In this document: in pieces, positions 61,338 to 64,000 of the stretch
How the letters are laid out: each line of letters begins with the position of its first letter
Numbering within the stretch: position 1 is the stretch's first letter
Position numbers and translations under genes: made by a program
Notes under the pieces: model-generated
Databases searched by the model: none
The model's input: only the letters and a program-made list of their open reading frames with translations
What the model was told of the DNA's origin: nothing
Assembly (NCBI GenBank): GCA_022836915.1
Contig: CP094668.1
Location: forward strand, 3,038,001-3,102,000
Origin: Paenibacillus sp. OVF10
Lineage (GTDB): Bacteria; Bacillota; Bacilli; Paenibacillales; Paenibacillaceae
Direction of reading: 5' to 3'
Length of the DNA: 64,000 bases

Positions 61338-63047
61338 ATGTCTAATGAGAGCGGAGAGATACAGAGGCTACGCAGAACGATTGAGCAGTTATCGGATCAG
61401 ATGATTCGGAGTAAAGAGCAAGAGGAACGAACACTTGCAGAATTCTCGGATATGAATAATGAACTGGTGACACTCCAGCGTCTGCTTGCAAAGAACAATA
61501 ACAGTCTTGAAGCTGCACGTCAGCAAGCAGTAGATGCAGGTGATTCAAAAATCGCATTTATTGCAGGTATCAGTCATGATTTTCGTACACCATTAAATGG
61601 CATATTGGGGATGGCTGAGATGCTTAAGTTATCTCCCTTGTCTGAAGAACAGGAGAATTCGGTTTCCGTTATACAGGATGCTGCCAAACTGCTGCTTAAG
61701 CTGATTCAGGATCTTCTGGATCTGTCCAAACTTGAGGCGGGTCAGATGCGACTAGAACTGGGAGAAGTGGATCTGCAAGAGACGATAAACTATATTGTTC
61801 GTTTGCTCGAACCCCAAGTCAGAAAGAACGGAAATCAGTTATCGATAGACTGTGACCCCAGAATCTCTACTCTTCTTGAAGGGGATCCAACGAGGATTAC
61901 ACAGATACTGATCAATCTAATTCAGAATGCGAACAAATTCACATCAGAAGGTACGGTGCGGATACGAGTTACCCTTATGGAAGATGATGAGATTACACAA
62001 ATGATCCGATTTGAAGTCGAAGACACGGGGATTGGTATCTCGGAAGAAGATCAGAACCAGTTATTTCAACCCTACATGCAGACTGAACGAGGACGCTCAA
62101 GTGAGTATGGAGGAACGGGCCTTGGATTATCGATCTGCAGGTCGCTCGTTACACTGATGGAAGGTCGGATTGGAGTAGACAGTCAGGAGGGTGAAGGATC
62201 AACATTCTGGTTCGAACTTACACTTGGTAAGAAAGACGGTAACCAATCCGCTAATCAGTCTGTTGCTTCCGCTCAAGAGCATCAGGGGCAGGATATGGAT
62301 GATGAAGCTCCTTCTGTATCTGTATTGCTGGCCGATGATAATGTCATCAACCGACAGCTTGTTATGTTACAGCTCAAGAAACTGGGAATAACCCAAGTGG
62401 ACGCTGTAGTGAATGGGGAAGAGGCAATAGCTGCTTTTCTCAGCAAAAAATACAGTTTGATTCTCATGGACTATATGATGCCATTGATGGACGGTTTGGA
62501 GGCAACACGCAAAATCCGCTCGATAGAAATGGATGAAATGCGCCATTCCACACCCATTATTGCAATGACAGGTAATGTCATGCAGGGAGAAAAAGACAAG
62601 TGTATGGAAGCCGGGATGAATGACTTTATTGGCAAACCCTTCACGCTGGAAATTCTGAGTAAGATGATCGAGAAGTGGCAGCAATCCTCCGAACCGACAG
62701 AGGTACTAAATATGAGCATCGTACATGAGATTGCGGAATTAAACACCGATGGCGATCGTACACTCCTTGGTATGTTGTTGGACATGTATCGTACCGAAAC
62801 ACCTGGCAAGATTGAGGTGCTGCGCAGACATATTGTGTCCGGCGACCATGTTGCTGCAACCGAGGTAGCCCATGATCTGAAATCAGGGAGTCTGAGTCTG
62901 GGGATTCGTTATCTATCAACTTTGTTTGCCCGGATAGAGCAGTTCGCGAAGGAAGGTCAATCACGGAAAGCAGAACCTTTGCTGGATGCTTTGTTACCCG
63001 CCTATCAAGCAGCATGTGCGTCACTGCAACGAGTAAGTAAAGATTGA
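61338..63047 (+). CDS. Soluble hybrid histidine kinase: coiled coil-HisKA-HATPase-REC-Hpt
   Basis: 569 residues with no membrane segment and no recognisable sensor domain. Coiled coil about 5-70; HisKA with His at about residue 80 (ISHDFRTPLNGIL); HATPase N box LINLIQNANKF, G1 DTGIGIS, G2 GGTGLGLS; receiver with LADDN and phospho-acceptor Asp near 378 (LILMDYMMPLMDG) and Lys in IGKPF; C-terminal Hpt with His near 512 (VAHDLKSGSLSLG). It is a complete His-Asp-His relay that must pass phosphate to a response regulator outside the window. ATG 61338 lies 7 nt after GAGGGA. Partner of the cobalamin protein encoded just upstream. Confidence 0.92.
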   Translation: MSNESGEIQRLRRTIEQLSDQMIRSKEQEERTLAEFSDMNNELVTLQRLLAKNNNSLEAARQQAVDAGDSKIAFIAGISHDFRTPLNGILGMAEMLKLSPLSEEQENSVSVIQDAAKLLLKLIQDLLDLSKLEAGQMRLELGEVDLQETINYIVRLLEPQVRKNGNQLSIDCDPRISTLLEGDPTRITQILINLIQNANKFTSEGTVRIRVTLMEDDEITQMIRFEVEDTGIGISEEDQNQLFQPYMQTERGRSSEYGGTGLGLSICRSLVTLMEGRIGVDSQEGEGSTFWFELTLGKKDGNQSANQSVASAQEHQGQDMDDEAPSVSVLLADDNVINRQLVMLQLKKLGITQVDAVVNGEEAIAAFLSKKYSLILMDYMMPLMDGLEATRKIRSIEMDEMRHSTPIIAMTGNVMQGEKDKCMEAGMNDFIGKPFTLEILSKMIEKWQQSSEPTEVLNMSIVHEIAELNTDGDRTLLGMLLDMYRTETPGKIEVLRRHIVSGDHVAATEVAHDLKSGSLSLGIRYLSTLFARIEQFAKEGQSRKAEPLLDALLPAYQAACASLQRVSKD

Positions 63048-63081
63048 ACATTCTAATAAGGAAAGAGGGTAGGACTCGTTC

Positions 63082-64000
63082 ATGTTATTTTACGTACTTG
63101 CAGCACTGGTACTGATCGTTCTTGCTCTTCTGTGCACAGGTGGGCTTTATTTTTTCAAAACCGCCATTCGCCGTACGCCAAAAACATTTTTGGTGGATAA
63201 TCCGAATCTGATGCCTGAACCGGACAATGAAATCATTAGCAGTGCTTCTGACCTGAAGTGGCTGGATGCTCAGCCTACAGAAGAGATATCTCTTCAATCA
63301 CATGATGGATTAAAACTGTATGGTACATGGCTCGGTTCCAATAAAGGGGCGGATCAGACGGTTATTCTGGCACATGGTTATTCGGGGAGAGGCAGAGAAA
63401 TGGCTGGTTTTGCCCGGTTTTATGCGGAAAAGCACGGTTATAACGTACTCATGCCAGATGATCGAGGTCATGGACAGAGTGAAGGTGATATCATCGGTTT
63501 TGGCTGGTTAGATCGGAAGGATTATGTCCAGTGGACCAACTGGGTGCTTGAAAAAGTGGGTACACAAGGGGAAATCATATTGCACGGCATATCCATGGGA
63601 GGAGCAACCGTACTGATGACAGGTGGTGAAGCCCTGCCGACTCAGGTTAAAGCGATTGTATCTGATTGTGCGTATACATCCGTGGAAGAAGAACTGACGT
63701 TCCAGTTAAAGCAATTATACAAGCTACCTGCATTTCCTTTTATACCTGTCACAAGTCTAATTTCCCGGTGGAAAGCAGGGTATTCCTTTAGAGAGGCTTC
63801 GGCACTCAAGCAGCTTGCCAGAGTTAACGTTCCCGTGCTGTTCATCCACGGTGAGGCTGATACATTTGTACCAACGGAAATGGTGTACAGGTTGTATGAA
63901 GCTTGCCCAACCAAAAGGAATTGCTGACCGTCCCCCGTGCGGGTCATGGCACAGCGTTTCAAGTTGATCGCACCGGATATGAGGCGGTACTGGAATCCTT
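63082..64000 (+). CDS. Alpha/beta hydrolase, membrane-anchored (partial, apparent frameshift)
   Basis: N-terminal hydrophobic anchor (VLAALVLIVLALLCTGGLYFF), then an alpha/beta-hydrolase domain: oxyanion region LAHGYSGRGREM, nucleophile Ser in LHGISMGG, Asp in FIHGEADTFV, and His in PRAGHGTAF. The last lies past a frame break in CCC 63906-63908; a fourth C gives YEACPNQKELLTVPRAGHG, and the gene then runs off the window end. YqkD-like group by pattern (acyl or peptide hydrolase). Starts 34 bases after the kinase gene and may be in its operon. Confidence 0.85.

Overview
The window looks like a chromosomal segment of a Paenibacillus-type Firmicute with moderate GC. Pointers are strong AGGAGG ribosome binding sites, frequent TTG/GTG starts, close relatives of Bacillus proteins (IolS-, YwbE-, HelD-, NhaK- and RpiA-like), and sugar ABC cassettes paired with a HisKA_5-type sensor kinase and a long AraC-type response regulator. 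No rRNA, tRNA, CRISPR array, phage or transposase gene was seen.

Layout. 1-7.4 kb: FAD monooxygenase/MarR pair, a small conserved protein, CPA1 Na+/H+ antiporter, IolS-like aldo/keto reductase, polysaccharide deacetylase, YwbE, DUF4269. 7.4-9.6 kb: an ion-transporter-like permease flanked by two non-coding inverted-repeat elements. 9.6-16.7 kb: two-component system plus CUT1 sugar ABC importer (substrate unknown). 16.9-17.6 kb: small membrane protein. 17.9-28.5 kb: galactan/galacto-oligosaccharide locus (two-component system, binding protein, two permeases, GH53 galactanase without signal peptide, GH42 beta-galactosidase). 28.7-38.9 kb: malic enzyme, HD hydrolase, FUSC-type exporter, flavin-fold protein, HelD, adenine deaminase, a lipoprotein. 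39-47.9 kb: AraC regulator, GH31 alpha-xylosidase, APH-fold kinase, GH3 glycosidase, MFS transporter, probably for xyloglucan or other xylose-containing oligosaccharides, with a perfect cre site in the control region. 48-52 kb: MarR/MFS efflux pair with a clear palindromic operator, FucU, GNAT, TraX-like protein. 52.2-57.7 kb: one-module NRPS (half condensation domain, A, T, reductase) behind a chemoreceptor. 58.2-64 kb: RpiA, GNAT, MarR, then a cobalamin-binding protein with the CarH photoreceptor signature beside a soluble hybrid histidine kinase, and an alpha/beta hydrolase cut by the window edge.

About 20 genes are broken by single-base length differences in short homopolymers (23 apparent losses and one gain, mostly in G/C runs). 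Each reads cleanly once one base is restored. I treat these as consensus errors rather than gene decay, and give full-length spans with the break marked.

The most interesting system is the B12-sensor/hybrid-kinase pair at 60.2-63.0 kb, a candidate light- or cobalamin-responsive phosphorelay. Second is the stand-alone NRPS predicted to release an amino aldehyde.
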